From a bacterium (GTDB lineage: Bacteria; Patescibacteriota; Minisyncoccia; Minisyncoccales; Minisyncoccaceae), in NCBI GenBank assembly GCA_023228085.1, contig JALOBW010000002.1:62001-126000 (forward strand): a DNA stretch of 64,000 bases, given 5' to 3'. This document shows positions 47,243-55,599 of this stretch, piece by piece. How positions within the stretch are numbered: position 1 is the first letter of the stretch; each line of letters opens with the position of its first letter. Both the position numbers and the translations under genes were made by a program. The notes beneath the pieces are model-generated. The model searched no databases. It was not told the origin of the DNA and saw only the letters and a program-made list of their open reading frames with translations.

Positions 47243-47683
47243 TTAAGCAGCAGGAGTTTCTTCGGCTGGAGTTTCTGTTGCAACCTCTTCTGCAGGGGTT
47301 TCGGCAGGAGCCTCTTCTGTTGCTACTTCTTCTGCTACTGTCTCTTCGGCAACAACCTCTTCTTTCTTTTCTTCTACCTTTGCTTCAACTTTTGGTTCTT
47401 CTGCTTTTGGTTCTGGTTTTACAAAAAATATCTTTCTTTTTGGTTGGTCAATTACTTTTTCAGAAACAAGCATATTGTGAACTGTGTCTGATGGTTGAGC
47501 GCCTACAGATATCCAATATTGAGCTCTATCTTTTTTAATATTTCTTGTTTTTGTTTTTGGATCGTAGTTTCCAATTTCTTCAACAAATCTTCCTCCTGCG
47601 GGAGCTCTTCTTTTGTCTGTGACGACAATCTTGTATGAAGGTTGGTGCTTCTTTCCTATTCTTAATAACCTGATAGTCAACAT
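47243..47683 (-). CDS. rpsP: Ribosomal protein bS16 with acidic C-terminal extension
   Basis: Residues 1-85 are bS16 (MLTIRLLRIGKKHQPSYKIV, GGRFVEEIGNYDPKT). Residues 90-146 form a low-complexity tail of Ala, Glu, Pro and Thr (EEPKVEAKVEEKKEEVV and related). bS16 normally ends near residue 80-90. The tail is probably disordered and exposed; its role is unknown. Position before the KH and trmD genes is the usual one. Confidence 0.9.
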   Translation of the reverse strand: MLTIRLLRIGKKHQPSYKIVVTDKRRAPAGGRFVEEIGNYDPKTKTRNIKKDRAQYWISVGAQPSDTVHNMLVSEKVIDQPKRKIFFVKPEPKAEEPKVEAKVEEKKEEVVAEETVAEEVATEEAPAETPAEEVATETPAEETPAA

Positions 47684-47754
47684 AATTTTAATAAGTTTAA
47701 TTATTCCGTATAACGGGCTTTATAATACAATAAATTTTTATTATTTGCAAGCTT

Positions 47755-47850
47755 TTAATTAGTAATTAGTAATTCGTCCGCCTACGCTAAAGCTACGGCG
47801 AGATAAATAATTAGGACTTGGTAGTTTGCCTTCGGCAAACTTGGAGGCGT
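47755..47850. repeat. Truncated interspersed repeat
   Basis: AGTAATTCGTCCGCCTACGC and TAGTTTGCCTTCGGCAAAC hairpin between rnc and rpsP; the TTCCCGCC hairpin is missing. Confidence 0.6.
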
Positions 47851-47857
47851 CTTAGTT

Positions 47858-48556
47858 TTACCAATTCTTAATCTTAAGAGCTTTTTCTGCAGCGTTTAAT
47901 TCGGCTTCGTGTTTAGATGTTCCTTCCCCATCAGTCACCATTTCTTCTCCGATAAATACTCCTACTTGAAACTGTTTCATATGATCGGGACCAGTTTCCT
48001 TTAATACTTGATAAGTTGGAGTAACCATTACAATTTCTTGAGCTTTTTCTTGAAATAGCGATTTTGGATCTTTGTAAAGCCTTTTTTCAAGTATCTCTGG
48101 TAGTTTTGGTATTATCAAATGCTTTTCTATAAAATTTTTGCAGGCGTCATATCCTTGGTCCAAGTACATTGCTCCAATAAGAGCTTCAAAGGCATCGGCT
48201 AAAATATATTTTTTATTTTTGCCTTTTTCTTTGATTTCGCCTTGCGACAAAAGAAGAACGTCTTCAAATTGTAATTCCTTTGCTAGTTCAAAAAGTATAT
48301 TTGAATTAACAAGTGATGCTCTCCATCCGGTCATATCGCCTTCGGGCTTGTCTGGATAATTAGTATATAGATACTGAGTAGTCACTAATTCTAATACCGC
48401 GTCGCCCAAAAACTCAAGTCTTTCGTTGTGTCCCAATATAAATTTTGGATTTTCATTTAGGAACGAACGATGACAAAATGCTTGTGTTAATAGGTCTTTA
48501 TTTTTAAAACTAAGACCTAATCTTTCTTCAAATTTTAAAAACTCTTCTTCTTTCAT
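47858..48556 (-). CDS. rnc: Ribonuclease III
   Basis: A 232-residue double-strand-specific RNase that processes rRNA and structured RNAs. HNERLEFLGDAVLEL (about 46-60) is the family signature with the catalytic Glu/Asp. YILADAFEALIGAMYLDQG (about 110-128) is the second acidic cluster. The last ~70 residues are the dsRNA-binding domain (PKSLFQEKAQE ... GTSKHEAELNAAEKAL). It follows nusB by 3 bases in an operon. It is the enzyme most likely to cut the hairpin-rich small RNAs in this genome. Confidence 0.95.
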   Translation of the reverse strand: MKEEEFLKFEERLGLSFKNKDLLTQAFCHRSFLNENPKFILGHNERLEFLGDAVLELVTTQYLYTNYPDKPEGDMTGWRASLVNSNILFELAKELQFEDVLLLSQGEIKEKGKNKKYILADAFEALIGAMYLDQGYDACKNFIEKHLIIPKLPEILEKRLYKDPKSLFQEKAQEIVMVTPTYQVLKETGPDHMKQFQVGVFIGEEMVTDGEGTSKHEAELNAAEKALKIKNW

Positions 48557-48559
48557 AAC

Positions 48560-49021
48560 TTATTCTCTGCTTTCGGTAGAAACCGATTCACTATTTTTAT
48601 TCTGTTCTTCAATACCACGATAGACTGTTCCAAGTACTCCGTTTACAAACTTTCTGGAGCTTTCGCCACCAAAATTCTTGGCTAGCTCTATTGCTTCATT
48701 GATGGCTACTTTTGGTGGAACATTTTCTTTATTACTGTAAAGAAGTTCAAATATACCCAATCTTAAGATATTTCTATCCAAAGGGTTTATTTGTGGTATT
48801 GGCCATTCTGGTGCTGTTTTTTCTATTATCGCATCCAGAATTTCAATTTTTTCTTTAACACCGATAGCAAGATCCCAAATAAAGGCTGGCTCGTCTAGCC
48901 CAGCACCAAACTCGGCAATATTTCTTTCTACAATATTGTTTAACAGATCACGTTTATTGTTAAAGTCCCATTCGTATAAACTTTGCATTGCTATTGAACG
49001 GGATAAATGTCTAGAAGCCAT
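48560..49021 (-). CDS. nusB: Transcription antitermination protein NusB
   Basis: A 153-residue helical protein of the NusB family: RHLSRSIAMQSLYEWDF (about 3-19) and PKVAINEAIELAKNFGGESSRKFVNGVL (about 109-136) are the conserved elements. It binds boxA RNA with S10/NusE in rRNA antitermination. Between rpmF and rnc on the same strand. Confidence 0.9.
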   Translation of the reverse strand: MASRHLSRSIAMQSLYEWDFNNKRDLLNNIVERNIAEFGAGLDEPAFIWDLAIGVKEKIEILDAIIEKTAPEWPIPQINPLDRNILRLGIFELLYSNKENVPPKVAINEAIELAKNFGGESSRKFVNGVLGTVYRGIEEQNKNSESVSTESRE

Positions 49022-49052
49022 AGAGTATTATTAAAACTTAAAGATTTTATTC

Positions 49053-49307
49053 TTAAGCTGCTTTCTTTTTTGTATCTTTTGGTTTTTTTGTTGCCTTTGG
49101 TGTTTTTACAATTGCTGGTTTTTCTACCTTTGACACAACAGAAAGATAATCTCTTCCCTTGTAATTTCCGCAGAAGCCACAAATTGTATGTGGTAAAACT
49201 GGTTTTCCGCATTTCTGACACTTTACTAGTGTAGGAGCTTTGATATAGATATTACCTCTTCTTCTATCTCTTTTTGATGTACTTAATCGTCTTTTAGGAA
49301 CTGCCAT
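49053..49307 (-). CDS. rpmF: Ribosomal protein bL32 with C-terminal extension
   Basis: Residues 1-58 match bL32 (MAVPKRRLSTSKRDRRRGN, zinc cluster CQKCGKPVLPHTICGFC); residues 60-84 are a basic Lys/Thr-rich tail. bL32 is usually about 57-60 residues. Upstream of nusB in the same direction. Beyond it is a 1.3-kb intergenic region with five RNA units. Confidence 0.92.
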   Translation of the reverse strand: MAVPKRRLSTSKRDRRRGNIYIKAPTLVKCQKCGKPVLPHTICGFCGNYKGRDYLSVVSKVEKPAIVKTPKATKKPKDTKKKAA

Positions 49308-49433
49308 TTTTTTATGTTAATTACTTATTTACAATAACAATAATAGATTTATTTTAAAATAAATTAAAATAAGCTATTCTTATTATGCATTTTTTTCGCT
49401 AATTGTAAAGGCTAAAAGCACTATTTCTTTATA

Positions 49434-49606
49434 AAATAAAAAGCACTCAGTGCTTTTAAAAAATAAGATTGAGCATATGCTCATTTTTGGGAATGTGCAG
49501 GGTTTAAAAGATCTAACTTTTAGACGTACTAGCAATCAGCCTTGTTTTTCGGGTCTGAAATAGATCTTTTGCGTGAATAGTGTCCTCCCTAAAAAAATTG
49601 GAGGAC
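49434..49606 (-). ncRNA. Small RNA unit G (~173 nt)
   Basis: Promoter TTGAAA (49636-49641), 17 bases, TATAAG (49613-49618). The transcript has a 5' hairpin TGTCCTCC/GGGAGGACA, a 10-bp long-range stem AAAAGATCTA/TAGATCTTTT, the palindrome GAGCATATGCTC and the terminator AAAGCACT/AGTGCTTT. There is no ATG, GTG or TTG frame with a ribosome-binding site. Confidence 0.6.
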
Positions 49607-49662
49607 AAATTTCTTATAGTATATTTTTGAGTTGATTTCAAGTAGACGATTAACTTTTCTCT

Positions 49663-49818
49663 AAAAAAACAAACACCCTAAGAGTGTTTTATATATTATG
49701 AGTGAGGGATCAAATTGATCCCTCGCAGGAGATTTATGTATGTAGCGAACTGATAGCGTGGTTCTCTGGTCTCTCAAAGAGCATGTTTCCGAGCAGTATG
49801 ATGCTACGTCTCGGGAAC
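49663..49818 (-). ncRNA. Small RNA unit H (~156 nt), paralogue of I
   Basis: Promoter TTTACA (49848-49853), 17 bases, TAAAAC with an upstream TATGA (extended -10). The 5' hairpin starts TTGTTCCCGAGA and closes with CTCGGAAACAT; a second hairpin GAGGGATCAA/TTGATCCCTC is perfect; terminator AAACACTC/GGTGTTT and a seven-T run. Both hairpins and the promoter correspond to unit I next door. Confidence 0.65.
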
Positions 49819-49865
49819 AATTTTGTTTTATCATAATGAACAGCACTTGTAAAGACATTGAATAA

Positions 49866-50013
49866 TAAAAAAACACTTTCAAGAGTGTTTTGGAGGCGAG
49901 AGGGATTATATTCCCTCCCAATTTTTTGCTGAGATTTCCACCACAATTGGATTGGACTGTTTGGCTGAATTTTCTTCAAGGTGCTTATGTTTCCGAGCTT
50001 TGTTTCTCGGAAC
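49866..50013 (-). ncRNA. Small RNA unit I (~148 nt), paralogue of H
   Basis: Promoter TTTACA (50043-50048), 17 bases, TAAAAG (50020-50025) with TATGC before it. 5' hairpin TTCCGAG/CTCGGAA, then CCTTGA, a hairpin GAGGGAAT/ATCCCTC (one mismatch), and terminator AAACACT/AGTGTTT. The ORF-like frame through it crosses the terminator and has no start signal. Confidence 0.65.
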
Positions 50014-50096
50014 AAGTTTCTTTTAGCATAATAAAAAGAATTTGTAAAGAGAAAGATAGTTTAGAATTAAGTAAAAATAATAAAAATTGAACTTGA

Positions 50097-50222
50097 AATA
50101 AAAAAGCGCTTATATTAAGCTGCTTATTTTTTGTAAAAGGAAGGATTTTGGTTTCTCCTTCCGCCCCCTTTGCAATTCAAGAAATGAGCCGAGACGAGTA
50201 CGAGTGAAAGCACTCATACTAC
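50097..50222 (-). ncRNA. Small RNA unit K (~126 nt)
   Basis: Promoter TTGACA (50252-50257), 17 bases, TATTAT (50229-50234), directly downstream of the terminator of unit J. The RNA has a 9-bp hairpin GTATGAGTG/CACTCGTAC with loop CTTT, a 7-bp hairpin GGAAGGA/TCCTTCC, and terminator AAGC-GCTTA/TAAGC-GCTT plus T run. Confidence 0.6.
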
Positions 50223-50261
50223 AAGTTTATAATATTAAAATACTGTTGATTTGTCAATAAA

Positions 50262-50595
50262 AAAACACCTTTTATTTCTCATTGTCATTCGACAAGCTTT
50301 AAAAGGTGTAAATGAAAAGATGTGTGAGTCAAGATATAGCTCTTTTTGGCTTTTGGTAGTTGACTTTCACATCTCATGGGATACCTCTAGAGAATATCCA
50401 TTTTTTGTTGGCTGTCCAATATTTTCCGCCTCAAGTTAATAAATTGAGCGGACTGTAGAATTCGTATGCTAAGTTGTTAGCATTTCTTTTTCTCCGGGTT
50501 CGGCTGGGTTCATACGGTGGATACGATTTTCAGGATTTTTTCGTTTGTCATGGATAATGACTTTCGCGCTATCCTAAAACCTCCATTACTTGAAC
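50262..50595 (-). ncRNA. Large structured RNA unit J (~334 nt)
   Basis: Perfect TTGACA (50625-50630), 17 bases, TATAAA (50602-50607). The transcript has hairpins CCGCTCAA/TTGAGGCGG, GGATA/TATCC, a 14-bp stem GATGTG-AAGTCAA/TTGACT-CACATC, and the terminator ACACCTTTTA/TAAAAGGTGT with seven T. Two tiny overlapping frames (13 and 14 codons) near the 5' end might be chance. I looked for RNase P, tmRNA and 6S motifs and found none. Confidence 0.6.
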
Positions 50596-50601
50596 ACTAT
50601 C

Positions 50602-50630
50602 TTTATAATACATTATTAAATATTTGTCAA
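50602..50630 (-). promoter_or_regulatory. Strong promoter of RNA unit J
   Basis: TTGACA-17-TATAAA, the nearest match to consensus in the RNA array; it lies 22 bases downstream of the rnhB stop. Confidence 0.8.
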
Positions 50631-50651
50631 TACCTTTATTGCGATTTAGAG

Positions 50652-51287
50652 CTATCTGATTGTTTGGAAATAATAAGAAACGGGGTTAAAGGTTTTGCGG
50701 TGAATTTCGCAAGGACCATATTTTTTGATTGCATCCATATGGTTTTTTGTGCCATACCCTTTATGTTTTTCAAACTGATACTGGGGATATTTCTTAGCAT
50801 ATTCGTACATCATTCTATCTCTTGTCACTTTGGCAATAATACTAGCTAGACTACAAGAGAATATTTTTTCATCTGCCTTTACGATTGCTTTTTGCTCTAC
50901 GTGGTAATCTATAGTGGCGTTTCCGTCAATAAGCAACATATCTAAGGGATGTTTACTTGAAAGATTTTTTGCAGCTTCTACCATTGCTAATTTTGTTGCA
51001 TTAAATATATTAATTTCGTCAATCTTCTTTTCGTCTATTATTGCTACAGAGAAAGCTATACTAGGAATGTCTTGTATTGTATCAAAAATATATTCTCTTT
51101 TTTTCTCAGACAATTTTTTTGAATCTTTTACAGAGAATAATATCTCTTCATTAATATTCCAATTGGTAATAAGTACACAGGAGGCAACAACAGGTCCTGC
51201 TAATGGTCCCCTACCTGCTTCGTCTATTCCAGCTACATTTTTGTACCCTACCTTATTTAATTTTATTTCTTCTTTTTCTTCTTGCAT
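50652..51287 (-). CDS. rnhB: Ribonuclease HII
   Basis: A 211-residue enzyme that removes ribonucleotides from RNA-DNA hybrids. NVAGIDEAGRGPLAGPVVAS (about 17-36) holds the first catalytic Asp-Glu pair; LIDGNATI (about 115-122) the third Asp, and SIIAKVTRDRMM (about 148-159) the family C-terminal motif. Length is normal. Confidence 0.95.
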   Translation of the reverse strand: MQEEKEEIKLNKVGYKNVAGIDEAGRGPLAGPVVASCVLITNWNINEEILFSVKDSKKLSEKKREYIFDTIQDIPSIAFSVAIIDEKKIDEINIFNATKLAMVEAAKNLSSKHPLDMLLIDGNATIDYHVEQKAIVKADEKIFSCSLASIIAKVTRDRMMYEYAKKYPQYQFEKHKGYGTKNHMDAIKKYGPCEIHRKTFNPVSYYFQTIR

Positions 51288-51559
51288 ATGTTAGGGGTTA
51301 GCAATTAGTAACTAGTACAATCTTAGGGATTAGTAATTAGTAACTAGTAATCATCCTACGCTTTCTCCTGAAAACAGAAAGCTTCGGAATGACACAGTTA
51401 GTACTTTGTAGCTTGCTTTGCAAGCTTAAATACATCTTACTAGATTCCCGCCTTCGCGGGAATGACAGATAAGGGGCGCGGGAATGACAAATGATTTAGG
51501 GATTAGTAATTCGTAATTAGTAATTAGTACAAGGGATGTTTTGTGGGGGTTTTGTTAAA
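51288..51559. repeat. Interspersed repeat unit before dnaE
   Basis: AGTAATTAGTAACTAGTA tracts, GAAAGCTTCGGAATGACACA, TAGTACTTTGTAGCTTGC and TTCCCGCCTTCGCGGGAA (about 51444-51461). It separates divergent rnhB and dnaE. Confidence 0.65.
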
Positions 51560-51617
51560 TTGAATAAAAGTGATTTTTGCTGTATTATGATTAATAATAT
51601 CATAGATAGTATTAATC
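51560..51617 (+). promoter_or_regulatory. dnaE promoter and 5' hairpin
   Basis: TTGAAT (51560-51565), 17 bases, TATTAT (51583-51588). The predicted 5' end forms an 8-bp hairpin GATTAATA/TATTAATC (51589-51617), the same leader style as the small genes. Confidence 0.65.
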
Positions 51618-51645
51618 ATAAAAGCCTGTTTTTTTGTACAATATT

Positions 51646-54600
51646 ATGAGTAAATTTGTCCACTTGCATTTACACTCTCATTATTCTCTTTTGGATGGAT
51701 TATCTAAAATTGATGAAATTTTGGATAGGGTCAAAGAATTAGGAATGGATTCTGTCGCATTAACCGATCATGGAGTAATGTATGGAGCAATAGAATTTTA
51801 TCAGGCTGCAAAGTCAAAAGGAATAAAACCTATTGTTGGGTGTGAGTTTTACGAAGCTGTCCTTAATATGGAAGATAAGAATCCTCAAGTAGAAAGCAAA
51901 AGATTTCACTTGATTTTACTTGCAAAAAATGAAACAGGTTATAACAACTTGGTAAAACTCGTCACAGAAGCTCACTTAAAGGGATTTTACTATAAGCCGC
52001 GAGTAGATTTTAATTTGCTTAAGAAATATTCGGAAGGAATAATAGCTTTGAGTGCTTGTTTGCAAGGAAGGATTCCTACGCTACTACTTGCTGGAAAATT
52101 TGATGAAGCCGAAAAGATGGCTTTAAAGTATAGAGAAATTTTTGGTGCAGAAAACTATTACTTAGAGATGCAAAATCATCCATCTATTCCAGAACAAGCA
52201 AGGGCGAATGAATTAATAATAAAACTATCCAAAAAAACTGGAATATCATTGGTTGCGACAAACGATTCTCACTATACTTTTAAAGAGGATGCTGAAGCAC
52301 AGGATATCCTAATGCTTATAAATACTGGAGCAGATATTAATGATCCCGAAAGATTAAGTATGCGAAATGAGGATTTTTCAATAAAATCCCAAGAACAAAT
52401 GATTGAGGATTTTTCACATATTCCAGAGGCGATAAGTAATACAGTAAAAATAGCAAAAGATTGTAATTTGGAATTAAAATTAGGAGAAATAAAGCTTCCC
52501 AAGTTTGATGTACCTGACAATAAGGAAGCTTTTGATTACTTAAAAGAGCTTTGCTATAAAGGGATTGAAACAAAATATGGGATACAAAATGACGAAATAA
52601 AAAACCTAATTGAAAGGGTTGTTAAAAAAGAAAAGATAAATCCTGACGATATAAAAGACGAAAAACTTCGTGATATAGTAAAAAGAGCGGAATATGAATT
52701 GGGTGTAATTTTGAAAGCAGGATTTACTGATTATTTTTTGATTGTGCAAGATTTTATAAACTGGGCAAAAAATCACCATATTGTTGTAGGACCTGGAAGA
52801 GGTTCGGCGGCTGGATCTATTGTCGCTTATCTCACAAATATTACGAACGTTGACCCTTTGAAATATGGACTATACTTTGAAAGATTCTTAAATCCAGACA
52901 GAGTATCTCCTCCTGATATAGATACCGATTTTACAGATGCAAGGCGTGATGAGGTAATTGAATATGTGGCTGAAAAATACGGAAGAAATAGAGTGGCACA
53001 AATCATTACCTTTGGTACTATGGCAGCCAAAGCATCTATTAGAGATGTAGGAAGAGCACTTGGATATGAATATAGTTATTGCGACAGAATCGCAAAAATG
53101 ATTCCAATGGGTTCAAATCTAAACGAAACCTTGGAGACAATACAAGAATTTTCTGATTTGTACGAGAGTGATCCAAAGGCAGAAAGGTTAATAAATCTTG
53201 CATTAAGGATTGAGGGCTGCGTAAGACATGCATCAACCCATGCTTGCGGTGTGGTGATTGCAAAGAGCCCTCTGGATGATTCGGTTCCGATACAACACCC
53301 CAGTCAGGATCCTAATGCGATTGTCACTCAATATAGTGGACATGGAATTGAAAGTATGGGACTTCTCAAAATGGACTTCTTAGGATTAAAAAACTTGACC
53401 ATTATTGAAGAAGCACTAAAAAGAATATATGCGGTACAAGGGATAAGTATTGATATTGAAAAAATTCCTTTGGATGATGCGAAAACATACAAATTATTAC
53501 AAGAAGGAAATTGTATTGGGGTTTTTCAATTAGAGTCTGACGGGATGAGGAGATATTTAAAACAGTTAAAGCCAACTCAAATTGATGATATTACGGCTAT
53601 GGTAGCCCTTTACCGTCCTGGTCCAATGCAACATATTCCTGATTATATCGCTGGGAAAAATAAGGTAAAGGAGGTAAAGTATATTCATCCAAAGCTTAAG
53701 AATTTACTTGAGAATACATATGGAATCCCCCTTTATCAAGAACAAATTATGCGTATTGCAACGGATATGGCTGGTTTTACTTTGTCGGAAGCTGATATTT
53801 TGAGAAAAGCTATTGGAAAGAAAAACGAAAAGCTTTTGATGGAGCAAAAAGAAAAATTTGTTGATGGTATGATAAAAAATGATATTCCCAAGAAGATTGG
53901 TGAAGAAATATGGAGTTGGATTGAACCTTTTGCAAGATACTCTTTTAACAAAAGTCATGCAGCTTGTTATGCCTTAATTGCGTACGAAACTGCATACTTG
54001 AAAGCTAATTATCCCGTTGAGTATATGGCTGCCCTACTTACTGCTGATGGTGGTGATATTGAAAGAGTGGCAACCCTTATTGATGAATGTAAAAAAATGA
54101 ATATAGAGGTTTTGCCACCTGACATAAACGAGAGTTATAAAGACTTTAGTGTGGTGCCTAATAAAAATCAAATAAGATTTGGTCTTTCGGCTATTAAAAA
54201 CGTGGGAGATGGTGTTGTAGAATTGAATATTATTGAAAGAAAAAAAGGAGGTCACTTTAAAGATATACATGATTTTTTTGAACGCTCCGATAGTAAAATT
54301 CTAAATAAAAAATCTATTGAAAGTTTGATTAAAGCGGGTGCATTTGATTCGCTTGAAGAAAGAAGTAAGGTATTTCATAATTTAGAGAGATTGTTGGATT
54401 GGACGAAAAACAACCAGAAATTAAAAGAGAGCGGGCAGAGAGGATTATTTGATATGTTTGGAGGAGATAATTCTTTTAATACAAAAGTAGTTTTGGAAGA
54501 AGGAGGAGAAATAAGTGAAAAAGATAGATTGACATGGGAAAAAGAACTACTAGGATTATATATTAGCGGACATCCACTTCAAAATATGAAAGATTTTCTT

Positions 54601-54960
54601 GATAAAAACTCACTATCAATTCATAAAGTTGTTAATGATTTACTTGGAGTAAGAACAAAATCAGTGTATGGGATAAATGAAAAGCATATATATAGAGGAG
54701 AATCGGTGACGATTACGGGAATTATATCGGAAGTAAAAAAGATTATTACCAAAAAAGGAGATCCTATGATGTTTGTGAAATTGGAAGATTTGACGGATAA
54801 GATAGAAGTAGTAATATTCCCTTCACTACTTGAAAAGAATCCTGAAGTATTTGTTGAAAATAAAATTGTGACGGTGACGGGTAAGGCTGATGTAAGGGAT
54901 GATTTGCCGAAGATTGTGGCAAATCAAGTAGAAGAAGTGCTAACGGAAGAGAGTATATAA
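51646..54960 (+). CDS. dnaE: DNA polymerase III alpha subunit
   Basis: A 1104-residue replicative polymerase started at ATG 51646 (MSKFVHLHLHSHYSLLDG); the frame extends to a TTG at 51634. PHP domain with HLHSHYS (residues 7-13), polymerase palm with PDIDTDFTD (about 422-430), the HHH/finger and GRGSAAGS (about 384-391), and a C-terminal OB domain (SVTITGIISEVKKI, about 1020). Lengths and order are normal for DnaE. It is the main DNA-synthesising subunit at the fork. Confidence 0.97.
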   Translation: MSKFVHLHLHSHYSLLDGLSKIDEILDRVKELGMDSVALTDHGVMYGAIEFYQAAKSKGIKPIVGCEFYEAVLNMEDKNPQVESKRFHLILLAKNETGYNNLVKLVTEAHLKGFYYKPRVDFNLLKKYSEGIIALSACLQGRIPTLLLAGKFDEAEKMALKYREIFGAENYYLEMQNHPSIPEQARANELIIKLSKKTGISLVATNDSHYTFKEDAEAQDILMLINTGADINDPERLSMRNEDFSIKSQEQMIEDFSHIPEAISNTVKIAKDCNLELKLGEIKLPKFDVPDNKEAFDYLKELCYKGIETKYGIQNDEIKNLIERVVKKEKINPDDIKDEKLRDIVKRAEYELGVILKAGFTDYFLIVQDFINWAKNHHIVVGPGRGSAAGSIVAYLTNITNVDPLKYGLYFERFLNPDRVSPPDIDTDFTDARRDEVIEYVAEKYGRNRVAQIITFGTMAAKASIRDVGRALGYEYSYCDRIAKMIPMGSNLNETLETIQEFSDLYESDPKAERLINLALRIEGCVRHASTHACGVVIAKSPLDDSVPIQHPSQDPNAIVTQYSGHGIESMGLLKMDFLGLKNLTIIEEALKRIYAVQGISIDIEKIPLDDAKTYKLLQEGNCIGVFQLESDGMRRYLKQLKPTQIDDITAMVALYRPGPMQHIPDYIAGKNKVKEVKYIHPKLKNLLENTYGIPLYQEQIMRIATDMAGFTLSEADILRKAIGKKNEKLLMEQKEKFVDGMIKNDIPKKIGEEIWSWIEPFARYSFNKSHAACYALIAYETAYLKANYPVEYMAALLTADGGDIERVATLIDECKKMNIEVLPPDINESYKDFSVVPNKNQIRFGLSAIKNVGDGVVELNIIERKKGGHFKDIHDFFERSDSKILNKKSIESLIKAGAFDSLEERSKVFHNLERLLDWTKNNQKLKESGQRGLFDMFGGDNSFNTKVVLEEGGEISEKDRLTWEKELLGLYISGHPLQNMKDFLDKNSLSIHKVVNDLLGVRTKSVYGINEKHIYRGESVTITGIISEVKKIITKKGDPMMFVKLEDLTDKIEVVIFPSLLEKNPEVFVENKIVTVTGKADVRDDLPKIVANQVEEVLTEESI

Positions 54961-55599
54961 AATTCTAAGTAGATCGCAATTCTTTTTTGATATATCCTTC
55001 TTCTCCGACATAAATTCTTTGCTAAGAATTTAACTGTTTGGTTCCAGTCGAACCAAAAGGCGGAGAAAAAGAAATATCAAAATGAATTGCCTGTATGAAA
55101 TTTTAATACAATCAAGTAGGAGAAAGAGAAAGATGTTGATTGCTGCGCAATCTTCTAATAGAGTAAAGGTGGAGAAATGAATATTATTAAGCTTGTCTCT
55201 AGTAAAATTTTAATAATCTCAAGTAGGAAGAAGATAAAATGGTAGATTACTACGTAATCTTTTAATGAAGTAAAGGCGGAGAAAAAGAAATATCAAAATG
55301 AATTGCCTATTAAATGTTAGGGATTAGTAATTAGTAACTAGTAATCAGTACTTTGTAGCTTTCTTGAAAGAAAGCTTTAGAACATCTTATTAGATTCCCG
55401 CCTTCGCGGGAATGACAAATAAGGGGCGCGGGAATGACAAGCAAGATAAGGGGTTGGCAATTACTAGTTACTAAAAGAATTTATGTTTTTACAGAAGAAA
55501 AAATATATCTATCAATATATACAGATTTGTAAGAGTACACAGACGTGGACTGAGTTTTGTGTTGATTGGATTATTAAATAAAATTAATATTAAAGTTTT
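54961..55599. repeat. Intergenic repeat region between dnaE and thrS
   Basis: Holds structured repeat copy 1 (54976-55090), a right-arm fragment (55273-55308), degenerate relatives between them, and an interspersed repeat with TTCCCGCCTTCGCGGGAA (about 55394-55411). The thrS promoter TTGATT-17-TAATAT lies near 55562-55590. Confidence 0.65.
54976..55090. repeat. 115-bp structured repeat, copy 1
   Basis: Outer arms GCAATTCTTTTTTGATAT and ATATCAAAATGAATTGC pair over about 30 bases with few mismatches, continuing through CTTCTTCTCCG/CGGAGAAAAAG. Inside are a hairpin AAATTCTT/AAGAATTT and a hairpin TTTGGTTC/GAACCAAA. The copy at 58586-58700 is identical except for one base. Confidence 0.8.

Larger units (their letters stand above)
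49308..50651. other. 1.34-kb intergenic region with five small-RNA units
   Basis: Contains five consecutive minus-strand units (G, H, I, K, J), each with a promoter and terminator, from 49434 to 50595. The longest reading frames here cross terminators and lack ribosome-binding sites. AT-rich spacer remains at 49308-49430. Confidence 0.65.

Noticed and set aside
49434..49606. A 21-codon frame starting with ATT after GGGAGGA in RNA unit G
   Set aside because: AUU starts are known mainly for infC; the peptide does not resemble IF3, and the SD-like sequence is part of a hairpin.
49734..50015. 93-codon minus-strand frame across RNA units I and H
   Set aside because: It runs through a terminator and a promoter, starts without a ribosome-binding site, and covers conserved hairpins.
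50262..50595. RNase P, tmRNA or 6S RNA as identity of unit J
   Set aside because: No GAGGAAAGTCC-type motif, no tRNA-like ends and no long central bubble were found.
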